Shown here piece by piece: positions 56,354 to 64,000 of a DNA stretch of 64,000 nt (the first letter of the stretch is position 1; every line of letters starts with the position of its first letter). The position numbers and the translations under genes were made by a program. This DNA is from Leptospira hartskeerlii (lineage in GTDB: Bacteria > Spirochaetota > Leptospiria > Leptospirales > Leptospiraceae). Location of the stretch: assembly GCF_002811475.1 (NCBI RefSeq), contig NZ_NPDL01000010.1, positions 62,001-126,000 on the forward strand, written 5' to 3'. The notes below the pieces were generated by a model. The model did not search any database and was not told the origin of the DNA. It was given only the letters and a program-made list of their open reading frames with translations.

Positions 56354-58357
56354 TTAAATCTGTGGTGGTGGGGGAAGAAGGATCCGGATCAAGGCTTCTT
56401 GGGAACTAGGAAACTCTAATGTCAAAGAACCGTGAAAGATTCTCAACAACGCACTGTGTATTTTCAATCCTTGTCCGGAGGAACGTACTGATATAAGATC
56501 ATTTCCTATTTTATTTTTGATCTGGATAAATAACCCGGTCTTGTATTGAATTTGGATCACGATACTCGATTTTAATTCTCCTGAATATTTTACTGCATTA
56601 CGTAGGGATTCTCGGAAGGCATAATACAAAACTTCCTGTACTTCCGGAGGATAGTTTTCTGTTTGGGATTTTGTATTTTGATCTATTTCCCAAATTAAAT
56701 TGGAATCTTTAGCTTCGGAATCCTGCAGTTTTTGTAGTATTGGAATTAAGCCCAGCCTGGAGATTTCCAAACCTGTATCCGACATTTCTCTCAATAAAGA
56801 AGAGATTCTTTTATGAAGTTCTGTAAGAGAATTTGCATGGTGAGAATTAAGACTTCCTGGTTTCTCATTGGAGATCTCTAAGATAAGAGAATGGATTTCA
56901 GGAAGTATTTCATCATGAAGGATCTGTCTAGTTTTTTGGTCGGAAATTCTTTGCTCTTGTAGCTTCTTTCTTTGTAGTTCTTCTAAAATATTTCCAGTTT
57001 CTTCTAAAAATAAAGAATGAACTAACCAGTTTCCTGTAATCTTTGCGATCTCAATTTCTTCTTCTGCGAATAATCCTCCGTTCTCTTTTTGGCCCAAGAT
57101 CAAATATGCATCTCCGGAAAGAACGCTTTCAATTTTTACTCGAATTACAAACCCGGAGAACTGGTTCTTATCTAAGTATTGAATATCCGGGTTTTCCGGA
57201 TCTATTTTAGAAAAATCAAATGTTTCTGCAGAAATGCTTTCCGGATAATAGATATTTGTATCGGAGATATAGGGGATTTTTCCTTGGAAAACCAAAGCAG
57301 CTTTGGAGGCTTCTAATACATCTTTGCATAAATACCCGAAAGAAAGTTTTACGGAACCGGAAGATAAAATCTTTTTTAATACTTCGTTTTGGTTAGAACT
57401 TATCTGTTTATTTTTTTGTAGTGTAAAAAATCGAGAGAGAAAGAAGGAATAAGAGAATATGATAGGTATTTCAGCTCTAGGATATCCTAATTTTGCGAAA
57501 AGAAAGTATAAAGCGGAAAGAACAAAAGAAGTATAAACTGAATTTTTCCATTCTTGTTTTAAACTGATCTTAGGTAATATCCTTCCTGTGAGTATTTCGT
57601 AGGATGTTAATGCCCAGCCTAAAATTAAAATAGAAATACAGATCAGTAGTTGAATACTGAGCAGGAATCCATAAAAATATTCAGGTTCCTTTTCCGCTTT
57701 TAGGATCGGATTTTCTATAATTCCGAATTCGTCTCCTACGAATAGAATGGAAACCAATAAGACAACTCCAAATAAAGAAAATCCGATAAGTTTTAAAAAT
57801 GGAACTGCCTTTTGCCTTCCAAGTTCGGAAAGGCTATTATCTGAAATTTTAAATAGAAATAAACAAATCAAGGAAAGGGAAATACATACAAATATATAGA
57901 TCAAATAAGCGAATTTGAAAGAGAACGGAACAGATTTCCAATATTCAAATAAACTGATATTCCATGTTTTTCCCGGATTATAGATAAGCAGAATGGAAAT
58001 TGCAACCAATTGGCAAAAGGATAAAATATAAAAGAATACTAGGAAGATCCCCCTTCTTCTTAAAAATCCAAAAAACCAGACGATTACCACAAACCATCCG
58101 AACGGTATGAGTATTAGTAAGATCAGCCCCGGAAAAAAATATAAGATAGGATAAGAAGATACTACGATAAACCCGTTTTGACCCAGGATAGCGGAAAAAG
58201 AGAATAGCAAGGAAGACACAATTAAAGTAAAAATACTAAAATATGCGGCAGCATTTTTCTTTTCCAGATTCGTTCCGGTAGTTGATCCTAACCAAAATAA
58301 ATTTGTGGAAAGAAAGATGAAAACAGAGCAGATTAATATTTCAAGATCTATCTTCAA
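56354..58357 (-). CDS. Membrane sensor histidine kinase (HisKA_3-like)
   Basis: The product has 667 residues. The N-terminal part (about 5-310) has eight or nine hydrophobic helices and no obvious extracytoplasmic domain, so it may sense membrane or small hydrophobic signals. A GAF-like region follows at about 320-450. The phosphoacceptor helix is RQILHDEILPEIHSLIL, with H481 followed by Asp-Glu as in NarL-partner kinases. The ATPase has the N-box FRESLRNAVKYSG (N587) but a weakened G1 box (NKIGNDLISVRSSGQGLK), where the usual DxG is not obvious. It overlaps the response regulator gene by 17 bases, so the two form a coupled two-component pair. Confidence 0.88.
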   Translation of the reverse strand: MKIDLEILICSVFIFLSTNLFWLGSTTGTNLEKKNAAAYFSIFTLIVSSLLFSFSAILGQNGFIVVSSYPILYFFPGLILLILIPFGWFVVIVWFFGFLRRRGIFLVFFYILSFCQLVAISILLIYNPGKTWNISLFEYWKSVPFSFKFAYLIYIFVCISLSLICLFLFKISDNSLSELGRQKAVPFLKLIGFSLFGVVLLVSILFVGDEFGIIENPILKAEKEPEYFYGFLLSIQLLICISILILGWALTSYEILTGRILPKISLKQEWKNSVYTSFVLSALYFLFAKLGYPRAEIPIIFSYSFFLSRFFTLQKNKQISSNQNEVLKKILSSGSVKLSFGYLCKDVLEASKAALVFQGKIPYISDTNIYYPESISAETFDFSKIDPENPDIQYLDKNQFSGFVIRVKIESVLSGDAYLILGQKENGGLFAEEEIEIAKITGNWLVHSLFLEETGNILEELQRKKLQEQRISDQKTRQILHDEILPEIHSLILEISNEKPGSLNSHHANSLTELHKRISSLLREMSDTGLEISRLGLIPILQKLQDSEAKDSNLIWEIDQNTKSQTENYPPEVQEVLYYAFRESLRNAVKYSGELKSSIVIQIQYKTGLFIQIKNKIGNDLISVRSSGQGLKIHSALLRIFHGSLTLEFPSSQEALIRILLPPPPQI

Positions 58358-59108
58358 AGTTAGGCATCCATGGAATTCTTTCGCCTGAAGAATTCCTATA
58401 AAAAATTTTTTCGTTTTCTTCCCATTCTAAAAATCGATTGGATAATACGATCAGTGCTGCTCTTGTGCGGGCCACTTTTTCGTCGGCGTTTGTTTCGTTT
58501 AATCCCCAGGCAGAGTAAATTTGACCGTTAATTCTGCTGATCGTTCTTTTGTCTTTGAACCCGAAATGTTGTGCTATTTGTTCGTTACTAAATCCTTTGG
58601 CTAACATTTCAGCTACCGATCTTTCGTTTGGTTCTAATACTGCAAGAGGAGAGTTTTCGTCCTTCTCTCTGACTTCTGTAACTCTGGATTCGATTTCCGG
58701 ATCTATAAAACTTTTTCCATCGTAAGCCAATCGAATGAGTGGAGCTACCATCTGAGGAAGAAGATAATTTGATTTTCGGACGTATGCATAATGACTTAAA
58801 ATTCCCGAACTTCTGAAAGTCCTAAAATACTCGTCGCTGTCTTGGATGGAATAGATGACTACAGGTTTACGTGGGAATTCCTTCCGAATGGAGATGATGG
58901 TTTCTATTCCATTCAATTTTCCAGCAAGCCTTACATCTAAAAGGAGAACATCTACATCCCCTTCTAAACAATAGCGGATCGCCTCTTCTCCCGAGTCACA
59001 ATCGAATACCGATTTTATTTTTCCGGATCCTTCCAAGCCGGAGATCATCGCTTTTCTGAGCTTCAGATTGTCTTCTGCAACTAGTATCTTGAGAGGTTCG
59101 GCTTTCAT
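58341..59108 (-). CDS. Response regulator, REC plus LuxR-like HTH
   Basis: The frame opens at a TTG (59153), but ATG 59108 begins directly before the receiver domain (MKAEPLKILVAEDN) and is preferred, giving 255 residues. The receiver has the acidic pair E12/D13, phosphoacceptor D58 (LLLDVR), the switch Ser in VVIYSIQD and the Lys in YVRKSN, so it looks active. The C-terminal part (about 160-220) has LEPNERSVAEMLAKGFSNEQ and IAQHFGFKDKRTISRINGQI, a helix-turn-helix related to the LuxR/NarL group. It is coupled with the kinase. Divergent from it, with a 111-bp gap, is the sugar-transferase fusion gene, a natural candidate target. Confidence 0.9.
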   Translation of the reverse strand: MKAEPLKILVAEDNLKLRKAMISGLEGSGKIKSVFDCDSGEEAIRYCLEGDVDVLLLDVRLAGKLNGIETIISIRKEFPRKPVVIYSIQDSDEYFRTFRSSGILSHYAYVRKSNYLLPQMVAPLIRLAYDGKSFIDPEIESRVTEVREKDENSPLAVLEPNERSVAEMLAKGFSNEQIAQHFGFKDKRTISRINGQIYSAWGLNETNADEKVARTRAALIVLSNRFLEWEENEKIFYRNSSGERIPWMPNFEDRS

Positions 59109-59219
59109 GTATTCTCGGAATTTTAGGATAAGAAGAATGTTGAGGTCAAGCACTTGAGTGCTTGGCGAACTGCACTCGAAAGGTGGGTTTGTTTTTGAAA
59201 ATTAGATATTCTTCCATCC

Positions 59220-60485
59220 ATGAAACGAATTTTAGAATTTTTTTTGGCCGTAATAGCGCTTATCGTATTTTCCCCGGTTTTACTTGGGATCTTTCTGCTG
59301 ATCTCTGTATTTGATCCCGGTCCGGCTTTCTTTTTTCAAGAAAGGGTGGGATTAGGAAAGAAACTATTTCGGATCTGGAAGTTCAGAACATTAAAAGATG
59401 GAGCTCCTACGAAGATCGGTTCTTTTTTGAGAAGTACCGGTTTGGATGAACTTCCTCAGATCTGGAATATCTTAAAAGGAGATATGAGTATTGTTGGGCC
59501 AAGACCCCTGACCGAGTATGATATTGAACGGTTAGGTTGGGGAGTAGAAGGTTTAGACAGAAGATGGTCCGTTCGTCCTGGGATTACGGGACTTTCTCAA
59601 TTGTATTCAGGAAGAGGATCCAAATATTCTATTTGTTTCGATCTTTCTTATCTTAAAAGAAGAAGTTTTATCTTAGATCTTAAGATTATAAGTTTAACAT
59701 TAGTGATGAATCTTTTTGGCAAGAAAAGAATTAGAAATTTATTATGGACTCATCTTCAAAAACGGGACCGAGGCTTTCTTTGGGGGAATTGGGCCAAACA
59801 TTTCAGAAAGAATGCGGATCGTCCTTATCCAATCGTTAAAGAACAAGTTATAGGTTTTATTCCTCAAAAACGACTCCCTGTGGCTAAATCTCTAGCGATC
59901 TTTCAGTTAGGAGAGGCCGGAGAGGGTCGAATCGCTAAAGATATAGATCATATACATATTTATGGAGTGGATCCAAATTATAGAGAAGCGCTTAAACTTT
60001 TTGTAAAGGAAGAAGGTAGACACGCACGTATATTAGGGGACTGCGTTCGTGCGTTAAGAGGAGAACTGATCCAAAGCAACTGGACTGAAAAACTTTTTCA
60101 TTTTGGTAGGAGACTTTTGGGAACCAGACTGAAACTGATGGTATTGCTTGTCGCAGAAGTAATCGGGATCTGCTTTTATAAGAAGATCGCGGAGAAGATC
60201 CCATTCGGTTCGGTAAAGAACGCGCTTTTACACATCGCAGAAGATGAAGAAAAACATCTGATCTTTCATTGTACTTTTTTTAAGATCCGACTTACAAACC
60301 CGGTCACTCGATTTCTTTTCAAGATTACATGGAGATTGCTCTCTTTTGCAGCTTGTGTTTCAGTTTTGATGGACCATCGTAAAACCTTCAGAGCATTAGA
60401 AATTCCGATCAAAGAATGCTATTTTCAGTTTAAGAATATTTCTCGGAACACGGAGAGAAAGATCCTCCAAACTTTTTTCGTTTAA
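59220..60485 (+). CDS. Fusion protein: polyprenyl-phosphate sugar transferase plus ferritin-like di-iron domain
   Basis: The product has 421 residues in one uninterrupted frame. Residues 1-190 are a small (WcaJ/PglC-type) sugar transferase: one membrane helix (5-30), DPGPAFFFQERVGLG, FRIWKFRTLKD (50-60), STGLDELPQIWNILKGDMSI (72-91), VGPRP and RPGITGLSQ. It would load a sugar-1-phosphate onto undecaprenyl phosphate. Residues 222-355 form a ferritin-like four-helix bundle: Glu in QLGEAGEGRIAKDI (E232/E235), KEEGRHARIL with E265-x2-H268, Glu in VAEVIG (E313) and AEDEEKHLIFH with E343-x2-H346. These are the ligands of a di-iron centre. Helix 1 faintly recalls COQ7. I know of no described example of this pairing. 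It is coupled to a small downstream gene by 12 bp. Confidence 0.88.
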   Translation: MKRILEFFLAVIALIVFSPVLLGIFLLISVFDPGPAFFFQERVGLGKKLFRIWKFRTLKDGAPTKIGSFLRSTGLDELPQIWNILKGDMSIVGPRPLTEYDIERLGWGVEGLDRRWSVRPGITGLSQLYSGRGSKYSICFDLSYLKRRSFILDLKIISLTLVMNLFGKKRIRNLLWTHLQKRDRGFLWGNWAKHFRKNADRPYPIVKEQVIGFIPQKRLPVAKSLAIFQLGEAGEGRIAKDIDHIHIYGVDPNYREALKLFVKEEGRHARILGDCVRALRGELIQSNWTEKLFHFGRRLLGTRLKLMVLLVAEVIGICFYKKIAEKIPFGSVKNALLHIAEDEEKHLIFHCTFFKIRLTNPVTRFLFKITWRLLSFAACVSVLMDHRKTFRALEIPIKECYFQFKNISRNTERKILQTFFV

Positions 60486-60497
60486 GGGAATTTTTTT

Positions 60498-60911
60498 ATG
60501 CATGTGGTTTTGGTGTTTAGAAGAAAAATTTTCGGTTATGGGTTTGAATGTAAAGAAGAGGAATTGGTTTACGAATCGAATTGTATCCGAAATCGTTTGG
60601 ACCAGTATTTATTAAAGAATAATGTCCGACGGAAATGTTTTGCGGTGAAATACGAAAATGCCGGGAAAAGTTTCAGAGGGTTTATTGGTTTTCTTCAGGA
60701 AAATAGTTTCGATTTTCCTGAAGAATTAGAAGAAGCAGAGATTGAAACTGGAAAGTATTTGAAGCTTGGGAATTCATCTGTAATTGATCAAGTCAGGGCA
60801 CAGTTATACATTGATAGAAGAATTCAAAAGTATTTGGATGAAAACAATATCAAAACGGATCGGATGAAATTTTGTTCCGGGAGGAATTTATATCTTAGAA
60901 TTATTAATTAA
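60498..60911 (+). CDS. Small protein of unknown function in the sugar-transferase/di-iron operon
   Basis: The product has 137 residues and no signal or membrane segment. It begins VVLVFRRKIFGYGFEC, a strand-rich opening, then has a helix, a Glu-rich stretch (PEELEEAEIETGKYLKLG) and a helix ending VRAQLYIDRRIQKYLDENN. It is basic at the end. I do not recognise a domain. It starts 12 bp after the sugar-transferase/di-iron gene and is very likely co-transcribed with it. It may be an accessory factor. The AT-rich sequence between its stop and the convergent lipoprotein stop contains only a low-stability inverted repeat. Confidence 0.75.
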   Translation: MHVVLVFRRKIFGYGFECKEEELVYESNCIRNRLDQYLLKNNVRRKCFAVKYENAGKSFRGFIGFLQENSFDFPEELEEAEIETGKYLKLGNSSVIDQVRAQLYIDRRIQKYLDENNIKTDRMKFCSGRNLYLRIIN

Positions 60912-60976
60912 ATATTTATAATATATTATAGATATTTAAAGAGCAACGGATCGTAGCGGAGCCGGGTGCCAAGTCC

Positions 60977-62002
60977 TTAGTTCCAGCTAAAAGAGCCGGA
61001 CTTGTCGAACTTGAATGGAACCGGACCTGTTCCGATCTCGGGGGATTCGGTAGTTGCTTTTCCGTTAAGTCGAAATGCTGCCGATCTTTTGGAGACTGCG
61101 TTTGCAATTCCTTGGGTCACTGTCCCAAGTGGGAAGGAAGTGCGGACGCTTAGAATAGATTCTTGTCCTTGGTTTTCGATCCGAACTGGCTGGCCTGTTA
61201 AGAATTTTTCTTTTTCGAGTGTGAGTTCAAATTCAAATTCAGAAAATTGTAATCTAGATGTGGCTCTGTTTTTCAAGATAATCTGGAATTCCGTGTCCAC
61301 TTTTAAGTCGAGTGATGATAAACCTGCAGCGACAGCCGAACCTGGGGATTTTTTCTGAGGGCTGAGTAATGTGTCTAAGAATGTTGTGGCCTTTTTTGCC
61401 AAATCTTCTGTGCCTGCGGAACTTAAGATAGTCGAAGGATCAGGTTTGATAATTTTGAAATTTCGGATCTCTATGTCGGGGAGAACTGCGGGGATTTTTC
61501 TTTCTTCTTCAAACGGAAAGTCGAGTGATGCGGCACCTACGATGGATCTGTATTTTTCCGGGATAGGAAGTGAAACGACTCCCTGCACTTTGACTATTAA
61601 GTCGATCTTTCCTGGAACTTTTTTGTAAAGTTCTGCCAGATCATTATATGCAAATGTTAAATCTACCGGAACTGGTTTGTTGGAATTCCCACCTACGGTT
61701 GGAATTTTGGTTTTTGCCTTCGTGAATTGTTGCCCTTCAATCAGGATATTCATTTCCAGATTGGTCGCAGGTAAAGCGATCGGATAAGGATTTTTTACTT
61801 TCGAATCCACTCTTAGTCTGATCTCGGATAGATTGATCTCTGCAATGGAAACTTTTTCCAAGATGAAGGATGGTCTGTCTAGATCCTCGATCTTTTCTTT
61901 TACTTTTTTTAAATCAACTTTTTGTAATTGAGCACAACCGATTAGAAGGTTAGATATAAGAGCAATTCCGATATAAGCATGTAAGGAAGTTTTCTGGATC
62001 AT
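60977..62002 (-). CDS. LEA-type-2 (WHy) domain lipoprotein
   Basis: The product has 341 residues with a lipobox (ISNLLIGC, C23). Two LEA14/WHy-like beta-sandwich units are seen. The first, about 45-180, contains KVSIAEINLSEIRLRVDSKV, NPYPIALPATNLEMNILIEG and IPTVGGNSNKPVPVDLTFAY. The second, about 195-330, contains IKPDPSTILSSAGTEDLAKK and ends with IGTGPVPFKFDKSGSFSWN. In plants and bacteria WHy domains are linked to stress and desiccation. As a lipoprotein this one may be attached to the outer membrane or stay in the periplasm. It shares orientation with the next lipoprotein gene. Confidence 0.9.
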   Translation of the reverse strand: MIQKTSLHAYIGIALISNLLIGCAQLQKVDLKKVKEKIEDLDRPSFILEKVSIAEINLSEIRLRVDSKVKNPYPIALPATNLEMNILIEGQQFTKAKTKIPTVGGNSNKPVPVDLTFAYNDLAELYKKVPGKIDLIVKVQGVVSLPIPEKYRSIVGAASLDFPFEEERKIPAVLPDIEIRNFKIIKPDPSTILSSAGTEDLAKKATTFLDTLLSPQKKSPGSAVAAGLSSLDLKVDTEFQIILKNRATSRLQFSEFEFELTLEKEKFLTGQPVRIENQGQESILSVRTSFPLGTVTQGIANAVSKRSAAFRLNGKATTESPEIGTGPVPFKFDKSGSFSWN

Positions 62003-62127
62003 AAACTCCTCCTAGAAGGTGAAGTCTTTATTTAAGATTTATTCTTTATTGGAAACTAAGTTTTGAATGCTCATAAATAAAAAATGGAGTTTTGCGATTC
62101 TGGAAAATGGTTCTTGTAAGTCCTACA

Positions 62128-62153
62128 CACGATGTTGGAATTCCAACATCGTG
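62128..62153. repeat. Perfect 26-bp palindrome
   Basis: CACGATGTTGGAA (62128-62140) is followed by its exact reverse complement TTCCAACATCGTG (62141-62153). It sits about 20 bp after the stop of the small lipoprotein gene. It shares the GTTGGA/TCCAAC core with the element at 29261-29308. It may be a terminator-type stem or a protein-binding site; no T tract follows on the minus strand. Confidence 0.75.
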
Positions 62154-62170
62154 AAAGTTTAGAAAATTGT

Positions 62171-62584
62171 TTAGAATTGGCACTGAGAATTTGGCGGATA
62201 GCTAGGATTCTGAGTATAACACTGAGTGCTTTGGATTGATGGATCTATCAAGGATAATAGCTTTAAAACGCCTACTGGATAGCTTGCATTTTGCTGATAA
62301 CCGTTACTCCAATCAATTTTATAATTTCCGTAAGTATCGGAAGGTCGTATAGTTCCTTTGAAAGTATTGTACGTTCCTCCGGGCTGTTGCACACAAGATC
62401 GGATATTGTTAGATTCAATTTCTAACCATGCAACGGGATTAGGTCCCCCTTCAGCACAGTTTGCAACCTGGACCCATTTTCCATCTAAATTGATCCTGGA
62501 ATCTTTTAGATCTCCCGCTTTTTCCTTACAACCGGCAAGCATTAAGATTGTAAAGATCGCCGCTAATATTCCTAAACGTTTCAT
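62171..62584 (-). CDS. Small lipoprotein of unknown function
   Basis: The ATG at 62584 is preferred over the upstream ATG at 62608: it has AGGAAA at a good distance and gives a compact lipoprotein signal (MKRLGILAAIFTILMLAGC, C19). About 137 residues result. The mature part has four Cys (NCAEGG, RSCVQQ, QCYTQN and the C-terminal QCQF), so disulfides are likely, and alternating beta-strand segments such as WVQVANCAEGG and GNYKIDWSNGYQQN. I do not recognise the fold. It lies between the LEA-like lipoprotein and the RND pump gene, but its 3' palindrome and 5' AT-rich region suggest its own transcript. Confidence 0.8.
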   Translation of the reverse strand: MKRLGILAAIFTILMLAGCKEKAGDLKDSRINLDGKWVQVANCAEGGPNPVAWLEIESNNIRSCVQQPGGTYNTFKGTIRPSDTYGNYKIDWSNGYQQNASYPVGVLKLLSLIDPSIQSTQCYTQNPSYPPNSQCQF

Positions 62585-62728
62585 GTATTGGTTTCCTTTG
62601 TTTTTCACGATGATTTCGGGAAAAACAAAGCCACTAATTGATAAAATTTATCAAAAGTCAATAAATTATTATTTAAAATATGATAATTTATTAATTTTTC
62701 TATATTATGAAAATTTGAATTTTAGTTC

Positions 62729-62757
62729 GGAAAAAAAGAAAAGGGCCGTTAGGCCCT
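62729..62757 (-). terminator. Strong terminator of the RND pump gene
   Basis: AGGGCC (62742-62747) and GGCCCT (62752-62757) form the stem. On the minus strand the T run from 62741 down to about 62731 (TTTCTTTTTTT) follows it directly. Confidence 0.85.
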
Positions 62758-62767
62758 CTTGCTTTCA

Positions 62768-64000
62768 CTACTTTTTCTTTTTAGAACTAGTTCCTTTCTT
62801 TGGCTTGGATTCCACGTCATGAGCCCATTCACTTAAGGAAGGCTGATTATGATTTGTAGATACCGAGGCAGTCCCGGAATGATTACCATCGGTGTGAATG
62901 GTCGCCGTCATGTCAGGACGGAACTTGGTTTCTATCCATTCCCTGAACTTATCGATACCACCAAAGATAGAAGGGACCACGATTAATGTAACTAACGTGG
63001 AAAGGATCAGACCTCCGATGATCGCGATACCCATTGCGGTTCTGGATTTGGCAGCTTCTCCGAGGCCTAATGCAATCGGAACAGTTCCCATGATCATCGC
63101 GATGGATGTCATTAAGATTGGGCGTAATCTAACAACACCCGCTTCAAAGATCGCTTCGTCTCTTGTGAGTCCTCTTTCTCTTACTGCTTGCATCGCATAG
63201 TCCACGAGTAGGATAGAGTTTTTGGCCACGAGTCCCATGAGTAGGATGAGTCCGATCATAGAGAATATATTCAACATTTCTCCCGTTAAGAACAGAGCGA
63301 AGAATGCTCCGGAAATTGCAGGAGGGATAGCGAATAAGATCGTGACCGGAGTGATGAATGATTCATAAAGAGAAGCAAGGACCAAGTAGATGAATATCAA
63401 AGCAAGACCGAATGCTACGATGATATTCAAGAATAGTTCTTTCAAATCTTCCGACTGACCTTGGAAATTAAAACGAACGCCTGGTGGAGGAGGAATTTCC
63501 TTTGTGATGATCTTAGTAGCTTCTTCCATCGCGGTTCCGATCGCACCACCTGGTGCAAGGTTTGCGTTCACCACGACTGCTCTTGCTCTATCGATCCGGT
63601 TGATCCTAGACGGTCCTAAATTTTCTTTTCCCGTGCTGATCGCAGCTAGAGGAATCAATCTGTTTGCAATATTCGGGACCTTGGTTTGACCATAAGCCGC
63701 TCTCAAATTCCTTTGGTCGGGCTTAAGTCTCATTCTGACTTCGTATTCGATACCTTTATCGTAAAACTTACTGACTTGGTCCCCGGCAATCTGGTATCTC
63801 AATTCGGAACCGGCAACACCTGGAAGAACACCTACCAATTGCATTTTAGAATTATCTAAAACGATTTGGTATTCAGGTTTTCCTCCTCTAAAGTCGGAGT
63901 CGATATCCGCGAGGTCTTTGACACCTTTTAGCCTTTCTATTACTTTTTTAGAATATGCTTCCACTTCTTCCAAATTATTCCCTTTAAGAACTAATTGGAA
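62768..64000 (-). CDS. Partial RND efflux pump inner-membrane subunit (AcrB/HAE1-like), C-terminal part
   Basis: The frame is open to the right edge, so the N-terminal part is outside the window; 410 codons plus the stop are visible. The first visible residues, FQLVLKGNNLEEVEAYSKKV, are the porter-domain start of the second half of RND proteins. They are followed by GTAMEEATKIITKEIPPPPG, the membrane helices 7-12 with LVASLYESFITPVTILFAIP and FSMIGLILLMGLVAKNSILL, GEAAKSRTAMGIAIIGGL, and a low-complexity C-terminal tail with a Lys run. It would pump drugs, detergents or lipids by proton exchange, with an adaptor and outer-membrane channel probably encoded upstream of the window. A terminator ends it. 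Confidence 0.93.
   Translation of the reverse strand, partial: FQLVLKGNNLEEVEAYSKKVIERLKGVKDLADIDSDFRGGKPEYQIVLDNSKMQLVGVLPGVAGSELRYQIAGDQVSKFYDKGIEYEVRMRLKPDQRNLRAAYGQTKVPNIANRLIPLAAISTGKENLGPSRINRIDRARAVVVNANLAPGGAIGTAMEEATKIITKEIPPPPGVRFNFQGQSEDLKELFLNIIVAFGLALIFIYLVLASLYESFITPVTILFAIPPAISGAFFALFLTGEMLNIFSMIGLILLMGLVAKNSILLVDYAMQAVRERGLTRDEAIFEAGVVRLRPILMTSIAMIMGTVPIALGLGEAAKSRTAMGIAIIGGLILSTLVTLIVVPSIFGGIDKFREWIETKFRPDMTATIHTDGNHSGTASVSTNHNQPSLSEWAHDVESKPKKGTSSKKKK

Overview
The window looks like a piece of a Leptospira (spirochaete) chromosome. This rests on AT-rich DNA of roughly 40% G+C by eye and on many lipoproteins with loose, leptospiral-type lipoboxes (cysteine preceded by LLNN, YLID, LFYD or LLFA). 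It also rests on a complete set of diderm envelope genes (lpxK, msbA, an LptF/LptG-type permease, an RND pump, OmpA) and several small secreted proteins of a kind I associate with Leptospira. The genus assignment is inference; there is no rRNA or tRNA here to anchor it.

Layout. 1-1809 (-): 3' part cut off by the window edge, a multi-pass GT-C-like glycosyltransferase. 1964-6725 (+): an isovaleryl-CoA-dehydrogenase-like enzyme, an unknown lipoprotein translationally coupled to a CapA-family protein, and an Old Yellow Enzyme. 6775-12579 (-): an SH3-domain protein, a coiled-coil protein and a three-gene MacAB/LolCDE-like export system. 12904-17381: a secreted protein, an LptF/G permease, a HEAT protein paired with a ThiF/MoeB-like E1 enzyme, and a predicted beta-barrel protein. 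17607-24444: lpxK and msbA, a solute-binding lipoprotein without permeases, and a class A penicillin-binding protein. 24627-30225: a methyltransferase facing an FAD amine-oxidase-like enzyme, an OmpA/PD40 protein, a small secreted protein, DoxX and a 64-residue protein. 30399-35876 (-): a 1825-residue multidomain surface lipoprotein. 36199-44567: two GT4 glycosyltransferases, a beta-lactamase-like lipoprotein, a DUF5329-like protein, a class II amidotransferase and polA. 44627-50084 (+): aldo/keto reductase, a MEST-like alpha/beta hydrolase, an unknown protein, PilZ, a GNAT acyltransferase and a PiT-like transporter. 50095-56193: a lipid or xenobiotic oxidation locus (acyl-CoA dehydrogenase, FadH, divergent TetR regulator, Baeyer-Villiger-type monooxygenase). 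56354-60911: a histidine kinase/response regulator pair diverging from a sugar-transferase/di-iron fusion gene. 60977-64000 (-): a LEA-like lipoprotein, a small lipoprotein and the C-terminal part of an RND pump that runs off the right edge.

The two most striking items are as follows. First, the 421-residue protein at 59220-60485 joins a polyprenyl-phosphate sugar transferase to a complete ferritin-like (ExxH...ExxH) di-iron bundle. Second, the fadH/tetR intergenic region carries two copies of the same 13-bp palindrome 42 bp apart, each overlapping one of two divergent promoters. Apart from the 1825-residue lipoprotein there is no clear mobile element, CRISPR array, tRNA or rRNA in the window.
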